This document shows positions 26,159 to 37,501 of a stretch of DNA of 64,000 nt, in pieces (within the stretch, counting starts at the first letter, position 1; every line of letters starts with the position of its first letter). Below the pieces are notes generated by a model. The model saw only the letters and a list, made by a program, of their open reading frames with translations, did not search any database and was not told the origin of the DNA. Origin of the DNA: Rhizobium sp. NFR07 (GTDB lineage: Bacteria > Pseudomonadota > Alphaproteobacteria > Rhizobiales > Rhizobiaceae); assembly GCF_900111905.1 (NCBI RefSeq), contig NZ_FOKM01000013.1, positions 62,001 through 126,000 of the forward strand. Reading direction: 5' to 3'. A program made the translations under genes and the position numbers.

Positions 26159-27974
26159 AAGCGTTGGTCCGAACCTCTCCCTGGGTGACCCCTCCATCCA
26201 GTTCGAGCGCCGATACGGACAGGTTGCGCCCACGGGCCTTGGCTTCAAGCAGGGCCTTGTCGGCAAGGATGAGCAATGCGGGGCCGGAATACGAACGCGC
26301 TTTCGCGGCAACCCCGAGCGATGCGGTGATGGAACCGAGGATCCGGCCCCGATAGGCGAGAGGCGCCTCCATGACAGCGCTACGGATCTTCTCGGCAAGC
26401 GCCACCGCTGCCTCTTCGTCGAGGCCTGGGGCCAGAACCGCGAATTCCTCGCCGCCGAACCGGTAGGCCTTTCCCCTGTCTCCGACGGTGTCGGTGATGA
26501 TCTGCGCCACATAGCGCATCACTTCGTCGCCGGCATCGTGACCAAATTCGTCGTTGAAGCGCTTGAAGTGATCGATGTCGATCATCAGGCAGGCGAGTGC
26601 CTCGCCATCCGTACTGCGGCTTTGACGCGCGAGAGCGTCGTCCAGCGAACGGCGGTTCAGCAACCCTGTCAGCGCGTCACGAACCGCAAGATGGGTAAGA
26701 CGGTCGCGGAGCTGCAGGTTTGCGACCGCAAGACCTATGTTCTCGGCAATCAGCTCAAGATACAGGCGCGAAGCCTCCGCCAACGTGCCGTCCGCGTCAT
26801 CCCGCTCCTCGAAATAGAGAAGACCGATCATGTCGCCTTGGGCCGTCAGCGGCACGCAGAAGCCGGTGACATCCAGCCCCTGCAGGTGCTGACAGGAAAT
26901 GTCGTTTTGCGCGGGATCGCTGACGTGAGGTCGTCCACGACGGATCGCCCAGCAGGCCGACGCCGGAAAGGAGGTCTCCGCGTGATGCGGTTGCAGCCAT
27001 GAACCGAAGCTCGAGAGAGCGGTACGGCTTTCGTTCATGACGAAAAGCTGTCCGGCAAGTTGCGGAAAGATCTGTGGCGCGAAAAGCGAAACCACCTCCG
27101 CCAGCTCCAGTTGGGTCTGGCAGGCCTGCAGGCGGTGCATCATCTGCAGGATGAGGTCCTTGATCATCTGGTCGCGGCGGCGTTCGGCATCCAGCCTGTC
27201 CCTCTCCAGCCCGTTCTGCCGGAAGATATGGATCGCCTCGGTCATCTCGCCGATCTCGTCCTGCCGGCGATCTAGCGGCACTTCGACGGCATAATCCTGC
27301 CGCGCGAGACGGCTCACGATGCCGGTCATCTGGATGAGGGGAATGGCGACGCGTCGCCGCAGCACGAAATACAGAACCGCAAGAAACAGAAATGCCGTCA
27401 GGCCAAGCATGACCCGGGCAACGAGGCTCCAGGCATCGGCACGCTCGCGCGCCTCCTGCAGCAGGTCACCGGCGCGCGTCGTGGCGAGCGCCCGAAAGCG
27501 CGTCACGGTTTCGAGAAGCGAGGCCTGCAGGCGCTCATGCTCCGAGCCGAACAAGGTGCGGCTCGCATTGTCGCGATCACCGCGTTGATAGGCAGCGATC
27601 GCAGTTTCTTCCAGACTATCGAGAGCGTCGGCGTATCGTTCCATGTCGACGATCGCCTCCGCTTCCGCTGCAGGCAGATCCTGATCGCGAATTCCCGAGA
27701 TGGCGGCCTCGAGGCGCCGTTCCTCGCCTTCCCTCCCCTGGAATGCGCGCAGATGCCGCTCTTCGCCGCTGACGACATAAAGCCGCACCTCATCGCTACG
27801 CTCTTCGGCGCCAAGCGCAAGCTCGTCACCGAGATCGTCCAGCACCCGGTGCTGCTCAACCGCCTGCCGCTCCCGTTCCGCACTGTTTGCGGACAGGATG
27901 AATGCCGTCCCCGACAATGCCGTCAAGACAACGGTGGCACCATAGGCGAAATTGGTGATGACACTGATCCGCAT
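26109..27974 (-). CDS. Membrane diguanylate cyclase with HAMP and GAF-like regions
   Basis: A 621-aa protein: a helix at residues 8-28, a periplasmic helical domain to about 182, a second helix 183-206, HAMP to about 260, a GAF-like domain to about 420, and a GGDEF domain to about 590. The active site is GGEEF near 507, with DIDHFKRFND upstream, so it should make cyclic di-GMP. The RxxD inhibitory site five residues before GGEEF is missing. ATG 27974 is used; a GTG lies one codon earlier. The C-terminus overlaps fetB tail to tail. Confidence 0.88.
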   Translation of the reverse strand: MRISVITNFAYGATVVLTALSGTAFILSANSAERERQAVEQHRVLDDLGDELALGAEERSDEVRLYVVSGEERHLRAFQGREGEERRLEAAISGIRDQDLPAAEAEAIVDMERYADALDSLEETAIAAYQRGDRDNASRTLFGSEHERLQASLLETVTRFRALATTRAGDLLQEARERADAWSLVARVMLGLTAFLFLAVLYFVLRRRVAIPLIQMTGIVSRLARQDYAVEVPLDRRQDEIGEMTEAIHIFRQNGLERDRLDAERRRDQMIKDLILQMMHRLQACQTQLELAEVVSLFAPQIFPQLAGQLFVMNESRTALSSFGSWLQPHHAETSFPASACWAIRRGRPHVSDPAQNDISCQHLQGLDVTGFCVPLTAQGDMIGLLYFEERDDADGTLAEASRLYLELIAENIGLAVANLQLRDRLTHLAVRDALTGLLNRRSLDDALARQSRSTDGEALACLMIDIDHFKRFNDEFGHDAGDEVMRYVAQIITDTVGDRGKAYRFGGEEFAVLAPGLDEEAAVALAEKIRSAVMEAPLAYRGRILGSITASLGVAAKARSYSGPALLILADKALLEAKARGRNLSVSALELDGGVTQGEVRTNASIGSEGDRAAAGDGRR

Positions 27975-28093
27975 CACACAACATTAGCAATTCGGAATTT
28001 AAATAGCATTAAAATGTAATTGAACCGATGGCCGTATAAATCGGCTAGCGAAGCCCAGAGGGCTTAAAATGTATGATCAGCGATTGAATGATA

Positions 28094-28183
<90 letters not shown>

Positions 28184-28218
28184 GCTTTGCTGGTCGGCGC
28201 ATGTGTTGCGCGGGCTGT

Positions 28219-28247
28219 CTCATAGCGGCGAAAAATCGGGCTGGCAA
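28219..28247 (-). promoter_or_regulatory. Predicted promoter of tRNA-Ser
   Basis: On the reverse strand TTGCCA (28247-28242) and TATGAG (28224-28219) are 17 bases apart, with the tRNA 5' end 35 bases beyond. This fits a sigma-70 promoter with a short leader. Confidence 0.5.
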
Positions 28248-28280
28248 GGGGCGAAATACAAGTCTTCATATCCTTTCGTC

Positions 28281-28309
28281 TTGACAGTTTTTTGTCGCTC
28301 GCGTAAGCC
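28281..28309 (+). promoter_or_regulatory. Predicted promoter of rplU-rpmA
   Basis: TTGACA at 28281-28286 is followed after 17 bases by TAAGCC. This leaves a leader of about 190 bases before the L21 gene. The -35 is perfect and the -10 weak. The region 28184-28501 holds no other gene that I can support; a small hairpin (CTTCC/GGAAG) lies near 28465. Confidence 0.4.
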
Positions 28310-28501
28310 CGCGTGCGTTCAGGTTGTGGAAAGCTGTCCATACCTGACAGATCGCGGGAGCTTATCGGATTTCCACGCGGTTTCACCGGCAGATCCGTTT
28401 CAGAAGATTTCTCTTCTCCAAACCCCTGCTAGAGCCCGACTGACAAAAAGACGGCCCTTCCTTCCAGGAAGAGAGCCGGAACGAACATGAAAGGATATAA
28501 A

Positions 28502-28813
28502 ATGTTCGCAGTCATCAAGACCGGCGGTAAGCAGTACCGCGTGGCCGCCAACGACGTGCTGACCATCGAAAAGCTGGAAGCCGAAGCTGGTGCAGTTGTA
28601 GAATTCAACGAAGTCCTGGTTGTCGGCGTAGGCGCCGATGCCAAGATCGGCGCTCCCTTCGTTTCGGGCGCAACGGTCAAGGCCGAAGTTGTCGAGCATA
28701 ACCGTGGCAAGAAGGTTCTCTCCTTCAAGAAGCGTCGTCGCCAGAATTCCAAGCGTATTCGCGGCCATCGCCAGCATCACACGGTTGTCCGCATCACCGA
28801 CATTCTCGGCTAA
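28502..28813 (+). CDS. rplU: 50S ribosomal protein L21
   Basis: A 103-aa protein beginning [14 protein letters not shown], the L21 signature, with a basic C-terminal [16 protein letters not shown] region that binds 23S rRNA. ATG 28502 follows AAAGGATATAAA. It forms the conserved pair with rpmA 29 bases downstream. Confidence 0.98.
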   Translation: MFAVIKTGGKQYRVAANDVLTIEKLEAEAGAVVEFNEVLVVGVGADAKIGAPFVSGATVKAEVVEHNRGKKVLSFKKRRRQNSKRIRGHRQHHTVVRITDILG

Positions 28814-28842
28814 TCAGGTTTCGAAGGTAAAGGAGAACACCA

Positions 28843-29112
28843 ATGGCACATAAAAAAGCTGGCGGCTCGTCGCGTAACGGTCGCGATTCTCAGTCCAAGC
28901 GCCTTGGCGTGAAGAAGTTCGGTGGCGAAGTCGTCATTCCGGGCAACATTATCGTGCGCCAGCGCGGTACGCAGTGGCATCCGGGCGCCAATGTCGGCCT
29001 CGGCAAGGACCACACCATTTTTGCACTTACCGCCGGCAACGTGAATTACCGTACGAAGGCTAACGGCCGCGTATACGTGTCCGTTATGCCGAAAGCGGAA
29101 GCCGCAGAATAA
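28843..29112 (+). CDS. rpmA: 50S ribosomal protein L27
   Basis: An 89-aa protein starting [20 protein letters not shown], the L27 N-terminus that reaches the peptidyl-transferase centre. [20 protein letters not shown] follows near residue 45. There is no N-terminal extension of the Firmicute type. AAAGGAGAAC precedes the ATG. Confidence 0.98.
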   Translation: MAHKKAGGSSRNGRDSQSKRLGVKKFGGEVVIPGNIIVRQRGTQWHPGANVGLGKDHTIFALTAGNVNYRTKANGRVYVSVMPKAEAAE

Positions 29113-29174
29113 AGCCGGCAAGCGTTATGCAACCGGCGTCTCATCGACCCGGTTGAACGTTCAAGGTTCAGTCA

Positions 29175-29219
29175 AAGAAAAGGGAAGATGGGGCGCTACT
29201 CCATCTTCCCTTTTTCTTT
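29175..29219 (+). terminator. Intrinsic terminator after rpmA
   Basis: AAAGGGAAGATGG at 29179-29191 pairs with CCATCTTCCCTTT at 29201-29213 around a nine-base loop, running into a T-rich tract. It closes the rplU-rpmA unit. Confidence 0.9.
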
Positions 29220-29240
29220 ACCCCTAGAGGAGACTGAACC

Positions 29241-29888
29241 ATGCAAGTCGAATTGTTGAGGGCGAGCCAATCCCGGCCGCCGGAAGAACGGCCGCGGCCG
29301 GATCGGTCACAGGACCGGTCGAGAAGCGAGTGCCCCGTCTTACTGTCGCAGAGATTGGTTCTGCGCACGCCCCACGAAGAAGACATCGACGCACTTGCCC
29401 ATCTCGCCAACAATGCGAATATCGCGACCATGGTGTCGCGCATGCCGCATCCCTACACGGCGAAAGACGCAGCCGATTTCGTGCGACGCACGAATGCTGG
29501 CGAGATTGGCAAATGCGTCTATGCCATTACCCGAGGAAACGACGGCGCCTTCCTGGGCTGCTGCGCGCTCGAGCCGCAGAAGGACGGGCATACGCTCGAG
29601 ATCGGCTATTGGCTCGGCGAGCCTTATTGGAATAGGGGCTATGGTACGGAGGCGGCACACGCCCTGATCGACATGGCGTTTCGAACCCGCAGCGAGATCG
29701 ACCAGATCGACGCCCGTTGCCGGGTCGCCAACATCCCGTCGAAGCGGGTCATCCAGAAATGCGGCTTCCAGTTCCAGGGAACGGGCATGATCGATTGCCT
29801 GGCGGAGGGAGCAATGGTGCCGGTCGAGTGGTTCCGCCTCGACCGCAAGACATGGATATCATTGAGAAGCTGGGGGGAGCTGAGATGA
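29241..29888 (+). CDS. GNAT-family N-acetyltransferase (RimJ/RimL-like)
   Basis: A 215-aa acetyltransferase. After about 30 charged residues comes LRTPHEEDIDALAHLANN, then the acetyl-CoA region IGYWLGEPYWNRGYGTEAAHALIDMAF near residue 125 and ANIPSKRVIQKCGF near 170. These features match ribosomal-protein acetyltransferases, but the substrate may be another amine. AGAGGAG precedes the ATG. It follows the rpmA terminator and overlaps the next GNAT gene (ATGA). Confidence 0.85.
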   Translation: MQVELLRASQSRPPEERPRPDRSQDRSRSECPVLLSQRLVLRTPHEEDIDALAHLANNANIATMVSRMPHPYTAKDAADFVRRTNAGEIGKCVYAITRGNDGAFLGCCALEPQKDGHTLEIGYWLGEPYWNRGYGTEAAHALIDMAFRTRSEIDQIDARCRVANIPSKRVIQKCGFQFQGTGMIDCLAEGAMVPVEWFRLDRKTWISLRSWGELR

Positions 29889-30463
29889 ATGCCGCTGTTG
29901 TAGAAAGAACTGTCGAACGTCGACTGACGCCCGGGCCCTGCCCGGTCATCCAGTCGGAGAGGCTCACGTTGCGGCCGCACCGGCTTGCCGATGCGGATGC
30001 GATTGCAAGCTCGCTCGCCGATTTCAAGGTAAGCCGAATGCTTGCATGTGTCCCCCAGCCCTACGACCGTCAGGATGCGCTCGACTGGCTGATACGCCAG
30101 ACTTCCGGCCTGCTGCCGGACTGGAACCTTGCGATAACCACTGGCGACGACGTCCATATCGGCGTGGTTGGCATGGAGTTGCAGCGTGATGGCTGGCATC
30201 TGGGTTACTGGCTGAACCGGTATTACTGGGACCGCGGCTATATGACCGAAGCGACCGGCGCGGTACTGGAACGGTTCTTCCGGCGGATGCCGGAGGTAAC
30301 GGTTTACTCCGGCGCCTTCGCCGACAACCTCGCGTCACTCAACATCCAGCGGAAGCTCGGCTTTCGTATCGTCGATGCGGGCGAGGTTTTCTCGCTGGCG
30401 CGCAACCGGATGGCGCCGCATATCGATACGGAGCTGTCGCCCGAGAATTTCCGGCGCCCGTAG
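29885..30463 (+). CDS. Second GNAT-family N-acetyltransferase
   Basis: A 192-aa acetyltransferase like the preceding one: SERLTLRPHRLADADAIA near residue 25, LGYWLNRYYWDRGYMTEATG near 105 and DNLASLNIQRKLGF near 150. Its start overlaps the stop of the first GNAT gene, so the two are translated together and probably arose by duplication. The substrate is unknown. Confidence 0.85.
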   Translation: MNAAVVERTVERRLTPGPCPVIQSERLTLRPHRLADADAIASSLADFKVSRMLACVPQPYDRQDALDWLIRQTSGLLPDWNLAITTGDDVHIGVVGMELQRDGWHLGYWLNRYYWDRGYMTEATGAVLERFFRRMPEVTVYSGAFADNLASLNIQRKLGFRIVDAGEVFSLARNRMAPHIDTELSPENFRRP

Positions 30464-30484
30464 CAGGAAGCGGAATGACAAGCA

Positions 30485-30509
30485 GCCCGGCGGGTAAATC
30501 CCGCCGGGC
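30485..30509 (+). terminator. Stem-loop after the GNAT pair
   Basis: GCCCGGCGGG at 30485-30494 and CCCGCCGGGC at 30500-30509 form a perfect 10-bp stem with a TAAAT loop, followed by CATATTTAC. The T run is short, so it is a probable rather than certain terminator. Confidence 0.65.
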
Positions 30510-30636
30510 CATATTTACAATTCCGCCCGGTTTTCGGGTCCCCCCGGATTTCCAGCTTGGTGATAGTCTTTGACCTCCAGCCCAAGCAACGGTATCGAAA
30601 CCTGAAATGCCCGCGAGAAACGCGGAGCAGAGATGA

Positions 30637-32888
<2,252 letters not shown>

Positions 32889-32899
<11 letters not shown>

Positions 32900-34169
32900 G
32901 GTTTCCGCGACAGATGTCGAGGCTATGATGGCCGAGATCGGCCTCAATGCGAGGGATGCTGCTCGCAGACTGGCGATTGCCTCGACGGATTCCAAGGACC
33001 GCGCGCTTCGCGGCATGGCGGATGTCATTCTGGCCGCCAAGGACAAGATTCTGGCCGCCAATGCCGAGGACTTGAAACAGGTCGAAGGCAAGGGCCTCCT
33101 CCCATCCTTCATCGATCGTCTGACGCTTGATGAAAAAAGCATCGCTGGAATAGCGCAGGCCCTTCGTGAGATCGCCGATTTCAAGGACCCCGTCGGCGAA
33201 GTGATCGCGGCCTGGGACCGGCCGAACGGGCTTAAGATCGAGCGCGTCCGCACACCTCTCGGCGTCATCGGCGTGATCTATGAAAGCCGTCCCAATGTGA
33301 CCGCCGATGCGGGTGCCCTGTGCCTCAAGGCCGGCAATGCCGTGATCCTGCGGGGCGGCTCGGATTCTGCGCATTCATCGCAGGCAATCCATGAATGCCT
33401 TGTCGCGGGACTGAAGTCTGCAGGCCTTCCGGAACATGCAATTCAGATCGTACCGACGACGGATCGCGCAGCCGTCGGCGCGATGCTCTCCGGCCTGAAC
33501 GGCACGATCGACGTCATCGTGCCCCGTGGCGGCAAAAGCCTCGTTGCCCGCGTTCAGAACGAGGCGCGCGTGCCGGTGTTTGCCCATCTCGAAGGTCTCT
33601 GCCACATCTATGTCGATGCGTCGGCCGATCTCGACATGGCGAAGAGGATCGTCGTCAATGCCAAGATGCGCCGAACAGGCGTCTGCGGTGCGGCTGAAAC
33701 ACTGCTCGTGGACAAGGCAGTTGCCGATACGCATCTCGTTCCGCTTCTCACGGCCCTGACCGAGGCCGGTTGCGCCATACGCGGCTCCGCCGAGGTGTTG
33801 CAGGCCTCGCTTGCGGCAACCGCGGCGACCGAGGAGGACTGGCGGACGGAATATCTGGATGCCGTGATCTCGGTGACTGTCGTTGACGGCATCGACGGCG
33901 CCATCCACCATATAAACACTTACTCGTCGAACCATACGGAAGCAGTCATCGCCGAAGATCCGGGCGTCGTCGCGCGCTTCTTCAACGAGATCGATTCCGC
34001 CATCCTGCTGCACAATGCGTCCACCCAGTTTGCCGATGGCGGCGAGTTCGGCATGGGCGGCGAGATCGGCATCTCGACCGGCAAGATGCATGCCCGCGGA
34101 CCGGTCGGCGTCGAGCAGCTCACCTCTTTCAAATACCGCGTGCACGGCACCGGTCAGATACGTCCTTAA
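32889..34169 (+). CDS. proA: Glutamate-5-semialdehyde dehydrogenase
   Basis: A 426-aa aldehyde dehydrogenase-fold enzyme. It has [17 protein letters not shown] near residue 115, the catalytic Cys in [14 protein letters not shown] near 265 and a C-terminal [13 protein letters not shown]. It reduces glutamyl 5-phosphate for proline synthesis. ATG 32889 follows AGGAGG at nine bases; a TTG at 32883 is too close to that site. Confidence 0.97.
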
Positions 34170-34219
34170 GGCGCCGGTTCGACGTGGAGGAGCAAAAGGT
34201 CGACCGCCGTTATCTGACG

Positions 34220-34816
34220 ATGCCGCATGTAGAGCGCGGCATGGCGATCGGCCTGTTCGGCGGCTCCTTCAATCCGCCCCATGAGGGCCACCTGCTTGTT
34301 GCGGAGATCGCGCTTCGTCGCCTGGGTCTTGATCAGCTCTGGTGGATGGTGACACCCGGCAATCCGCTGAAAAGCCGCTCGGAGCTTGCCTCGCTCGACG
34401 ACCGGATTGCCATGAGCAACAGGCTCATTCACGATCCGCGCATCAAGGTGACGGCTTTCGAGAAAACGCTCGGCGGATCCTACACAGCGGACACGCTCGG
34501 CTTCGTGAAGGCAAAAAACCCGCAGGCACATTTCGTCTGGGTCATGGGCGCCGACAGCTTGAAGACATTTCACAACTGGCAGAAGTGGCGGGAGATAGCC
34601 TCCACATTCCCGATTGCCGTCATAGACCGGCCCGGATCGACGCTCTCGTTTCTCTCTTCCAAGATGGCGCGCACCTTCGACTACGCCCGGATCGACGAGG
34701 ACGATGCCGGCAGTCTCTGGAAGCGTCCGGCGCCCGCATGGACCTTCATCCACGGCCCGCGCTCAACGTTGAGCTCAACCGCAATCCGGGCAACGAACGG
34801 TCGAAAGCCCGGCTGA
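34220..34816 (+). CDS. nadD: Nicotinate-nucleotide adenylyltransferase
   Basis: A 198-aa nucleotidyltransferase with LFGGSFNPPHEGHLL near residue 12 (GSFxPxHxGH) and the C-terminal ISSTxIR-like segment LSSTAIRATNG. It adenylates nicotinate mononucleotide in NAD synthesis. The start is uncertain: ATG 34220 gives the usual length, while a GTG at 34184 would add 12 residues; neither has a clear ribosome site. Confidence 0.93.
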   Translation: MPHVERGMAIGLFGGSFNPPHEGHLLVAEIALRRLGLDQLWWMVTPGNPLKSRSELASLDDRIAMSNRLIHDPRIKVTAFEKTLGGSYTADTLGFVKAKNPQAHFVWVMGADSLKTFHNWQKWREIASTFPIAVIDRPGSTLSFLSSKMARTFDYARIDEDDAGSLWKRPAPAWTFIHGPRSTLSSTAIRATNGRKPG

Positions 34817-35005
34817 AAACTCAATATGACATGCAGACGAAGAATGCGCGCATTACGATCACCTTATATGGTTCTCACTTGAAAGATTAACCGTTCGGTG
34901 CCACCTTCGAGTAAGCGGCCGAGTCTGTCGGATTCGCTGAACGTGCATGTTGCTGTTACTTGGACGAAAGGAAAAACCCTGACAACAGTACACGCCAAGG
35001 GAAAG

Positions 35006-35395
35006 ATGGCCTCCATCCTCCCGCAGAGTTCTGAACGTGGCGCCGATGCCGCTGCCCGAGCTCTCGAACTGATCCTCGCAAGCCTCGAGGACTCAAAAGC
35101 AGAAGACATCGTCACAATCGATATTGCCGGGAAGTCTGCGCTGGGCGACTACATGGTCGTGGTCACCGGGCGATCGAACCGCCATGTCGTGGCGATCTGC
35201 GAACATCTCGTTACCGACCTCAAGGACGAAGGCCTCGGATCGCCCCGTGTCGAAGGACAGGAAAGCGGCGACTGGGTGCTCATCGATACCGGTGATGTCA
35301 TCGTCCATGTGTTCCGTCCGGAAATCCGCGAGTTCTACAACATCGAAAAGATGTGGGCGGCGCCGGATATCGACGAGGGACCGCTTCTGCATTGA
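35006..35395 (+). CDS. rsfS: Ribosome silencing factor RsfS
   Basis: A protein of about 129 aa with the RsfS/Iojap core: ALELILASLEDSKAEDIVTIDI, the DYMVVVTGRSNRHV segment, and GDWVLIDTGDVIVHVFRPEIREFYNIEKMW at the end. It binds L14 and blocks subunit joining in poor growth. ATG 35006 follows AAGGGAAAG. A CTG at 34979 with AAAGGA upstream, or GTGs further up, could add an N-terminal extension. It sits between nadD and rlmH as in many bacteria. Confidence 0.93.
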   Translation: MASILPQSSERGADAAARALELILASLEDSKAEDIVTIDIAGKSALGDYMVVVTGRSNRHVVAICEHLVTDLKDEGLGSPRVEGQESGDWVLIDTGDVIVHVFRPEIREFYNIEKMWAAPDIDEGPLLH

Positions 35396-35498
35396 GCGGT
35401 TTGGGCTTGGCCTGAACCGTCGCAAGCCGCTAAAGCAACGCCGGCACGTCGTGCTGGCGGCGCAGGAGGCCGCTGTGTGAATTTGAACGGATCAGGAC

Positions 35499-35981
35499 AT
35501 GCGTATCACCTTTTTTGCCGTGGGACGGCTCAAGGCCGGACCGGAGAAGGATCTTGCGTCCCGTTACCTCGACAGGTTTGCCAAGGCAGGCCCGGCCATC
35601 GGGCTGGAACTGGCCAAGCTCGTCGAGATACAGGAGAGCCGCGCGTCAAATCCGGAAACGCGCAAGCGCGAAGAAGCAGCCGCCCTTGAAAAGGCGTTGC
35701 CCGAGGGCGCGGCGCTGATCCTGCTGGACGAGCGCGGCAAGTCTCTGGATAGCCAGGCATTTTCGGATGCGATCGGCCGTTACCGCGACAACGGCAAGCG
35801 GGACATGATGCTGGCGATCGGCGGCGCCGACGGCCTCGATCCCGATCTGCGCGCCCGCGCCGATCTGGTCGTCAATCTCGGCATCATGACATGGCCGCAT
35901 CAACTGGTCCGCATCCTCATCGCAGAACAGCTTTATCGCGCCGTGACCATACTTTCCGGCCACCCCTATCACCGCGTTTAA
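35499..35981 (+). CDS. rlmH: 23S rRNA pseudouridine-1915 N3-methyltransferase RlmH
   Basis: A 160-aa SPOUT methyltransferase. The start MRITFFAVGRLKAGPE and the C-terminal knot region (IGGADGLDP, then TWPHQLVRILIAEQLYRA) are diagnostic. It methylates pseudouridine 1915 in helix 69 of 23S rRNA. It follows rsfS in the usual order. Confidence 0.97.
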   Translation: MRITFFAVGRLKAGPEKDLASRYLDRFAKAGPAIGLELAKLVEIQESRASNPETRKREEAAALEKALPEGAALILLDERGKSLDSQAFSDAIGRYRDNGKRDMMLAIGGADGLDPDLRARADLVVNLGIMTWPHQLVRILIAEQLYRAVTILSGHPYHRV

Positions 35982-36067
35982 CCTTTCGTTGAGGCTCAAA
36001 CACGATGTTGTTTGTGGCGCCGCGGAGCAAATCACCTTAGGCTTTGCGCAAATCAATCGGAGCGGAA

Positions 36068-37501
36068 ATGGGCGAACCCGGGAAAGGATCTGGTAAGATA
36101 GCACCAGGTTTGGCCAGCGCTTTGGCCATGACCGTGCTTCTCGCGTCCGCCCCATCCGGCCTCTATGCGCAGGAGCCGCCTGCCGAGCTTCGCACGTCGC
36201 TCAACGAAGGCGGCCCCAATGCCGGGCATAACACGCCAGCCGATCCCACCAGTGAACTGCAGCTGAAGCGAGACGAGACACGCAAGGAGCTCGAAACGCT
36301 CGGCAGGACGATGAGGCTTTCGGCCGACAAGCTTACCGAGATCGAGCAGAGCATAGCGCAGACCAGCAAGGACAGCGCCGATATTCGCCAAGCCCTGATT
36401 GAATCCGCTGCAAAGCGGAAGGAGCTGGAGAAGAAGATCCTCGACGGCGGAAAGAAGATCGCCTCCCTCGGCGTGCAGGAGGATGGCATTCGCAAGTCCC
36501 TGCGCAGCAGGCGCGGTGTCCTGGCCGAAGTGCTGGCCGCCCTGGAGCGGATGGGCCGCAACCCGCCGCCGGCACTTCTGGTCAAGCCGGAGGATGCGCT
36601 GGCTTCCGTTCGAAGCGCCATTCTCCTTGGCGCCGTGGTACCGGGGATGCGGGCGGAAGCCGAGCGCCTCGTCGGCGATCTCAAGGCCTTGAGTGACACG
36701 CGGAATGCCGCCGCCCAGGAAAAGCAGACGGTAACCGACGCCGTTGCCGCAAGCCTGGAAGAAGACAAGCGCATGGACTTGCTTCTGGCCGAGAACGAAA
36801 AATTGAACACGCGAAACACGGCGGAGCTGGAGGCTGAAAGACGCCGCTCGGAAGAGCTTGCCAGCCGTGCGAACTCGCTGGATGGCCTCGTTAACTCGCT
36901 GGAGAACGAGATTGCCTCTGTTCGCGACGCCATCGACCGGGCACGCGCGGAGGAGGAAAGGCAGCGGCAGCTTTCCGAAGCGGATCGCGACAAGGCGAGG
37001 CAGCTGGCCGAGAGTGGTGTGCCCGACAAAAACCGCATTGCGCCAGCATATGCGTTTTCCAGTCTCAAGCAGAAGCTTGACTTTCCAGTCGCCGGCGATG
37101 TCGTGCGTTGGTTTGGCGATCCTGACGGGACGGGGCATACGGCGAGAGGCATGACAATCGCATCCAACGCCGGCGCGATCGTGACCGCACCGGCAGACGG
37201 TTTGGTCGTTTTTGCCGGATCTTTCCGCAGCTATGGCCAGACAATCATTCTCAATGCCGGGGATGGCTATTACGTCGTCCTCACCGGAATGGAGGAGGTG
37301 AATGTCCGCCAGGGACGCTTTGTCTTCGGCGGTGAACCGATCGCCATGATGGGTGAGAAAAGAGTGGCAAGTGCAACCGCGTTGGCGCTGGAAACTGATC
37401 GCCCAACGCTTTACATTGAATTCAGAAACGACGGCACACCTGTTGATTCCAGACCATGGTGGACCGCGAAGGAAACTGGAAGGGCACGAAATGATTCGTA
37501 G
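36068..37501 (+). CDS. EnvC-like murein hydrolase activator with degenerate LytM domain
   Basis: A 477-aa exported protein: a signal-like hydrophobic stretch ending near SGLYAQE (about residue 38), then long coiled-coil from 65 to 330 (many E/K/R heptads), then a C-terminal LytM/M23 fold from 350. The zinc ligands are missing: the usual HxGxD site reads ARGMTIAS and the HxH site reads LTGMEE, so it should not cleave peptidoglycan itself, as for EnvC, which activates amidases at the septum. It overlaps ctpA by 11 bases. Confidence 0.85.
   Translation: MGEPGKGSGKIAPGLASALAMTVLLASAPSGLYAQEPPAELRTSLNEGGPNAGHNTPADPTSELQLKRDETRKELETLGRTMRLSADKLTEIEQSIAQTSKDSADIRQALIESAAKRKELEKKILDGGKKIASLGVQEDGIRKSLRSRRGVLAEVLAALERMGRNPPPALLVKPEDALASVRSAILLGAVVPGMRAEAERLVGDLKALSDTRNAAAQEKQTVTDAVAASLEEDKRMDLLLAENEKLNTRNTAELEAERRRSEELASRANSLDGLVNSLENEIASVRDAIDRARAEEERQRQLSEADRDKARQLAESGVPDKNRIAPAYAFSSLKQKLDFPVAGDVVRWFGDPDGTGHTARGMTIASNAGAIVTAPADGLVVFAGSFRSYGQTIILNAGDGYYVVLTGMEEVNVRQGRFVFGGEPIAMMGEKRVASATALALETDRPTLYIEFRNDGTPVDSRPWWTAKETGRARNDS

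Noticed and set aside
28051-28065. AAGCCC-AGA-GGGCTT hairpin near tRNA-Ser as a terminator
   Set aside because: The T-rich side is on the 5' flank for the tRNA strand, and the stem is only six bases. It may be incidental.
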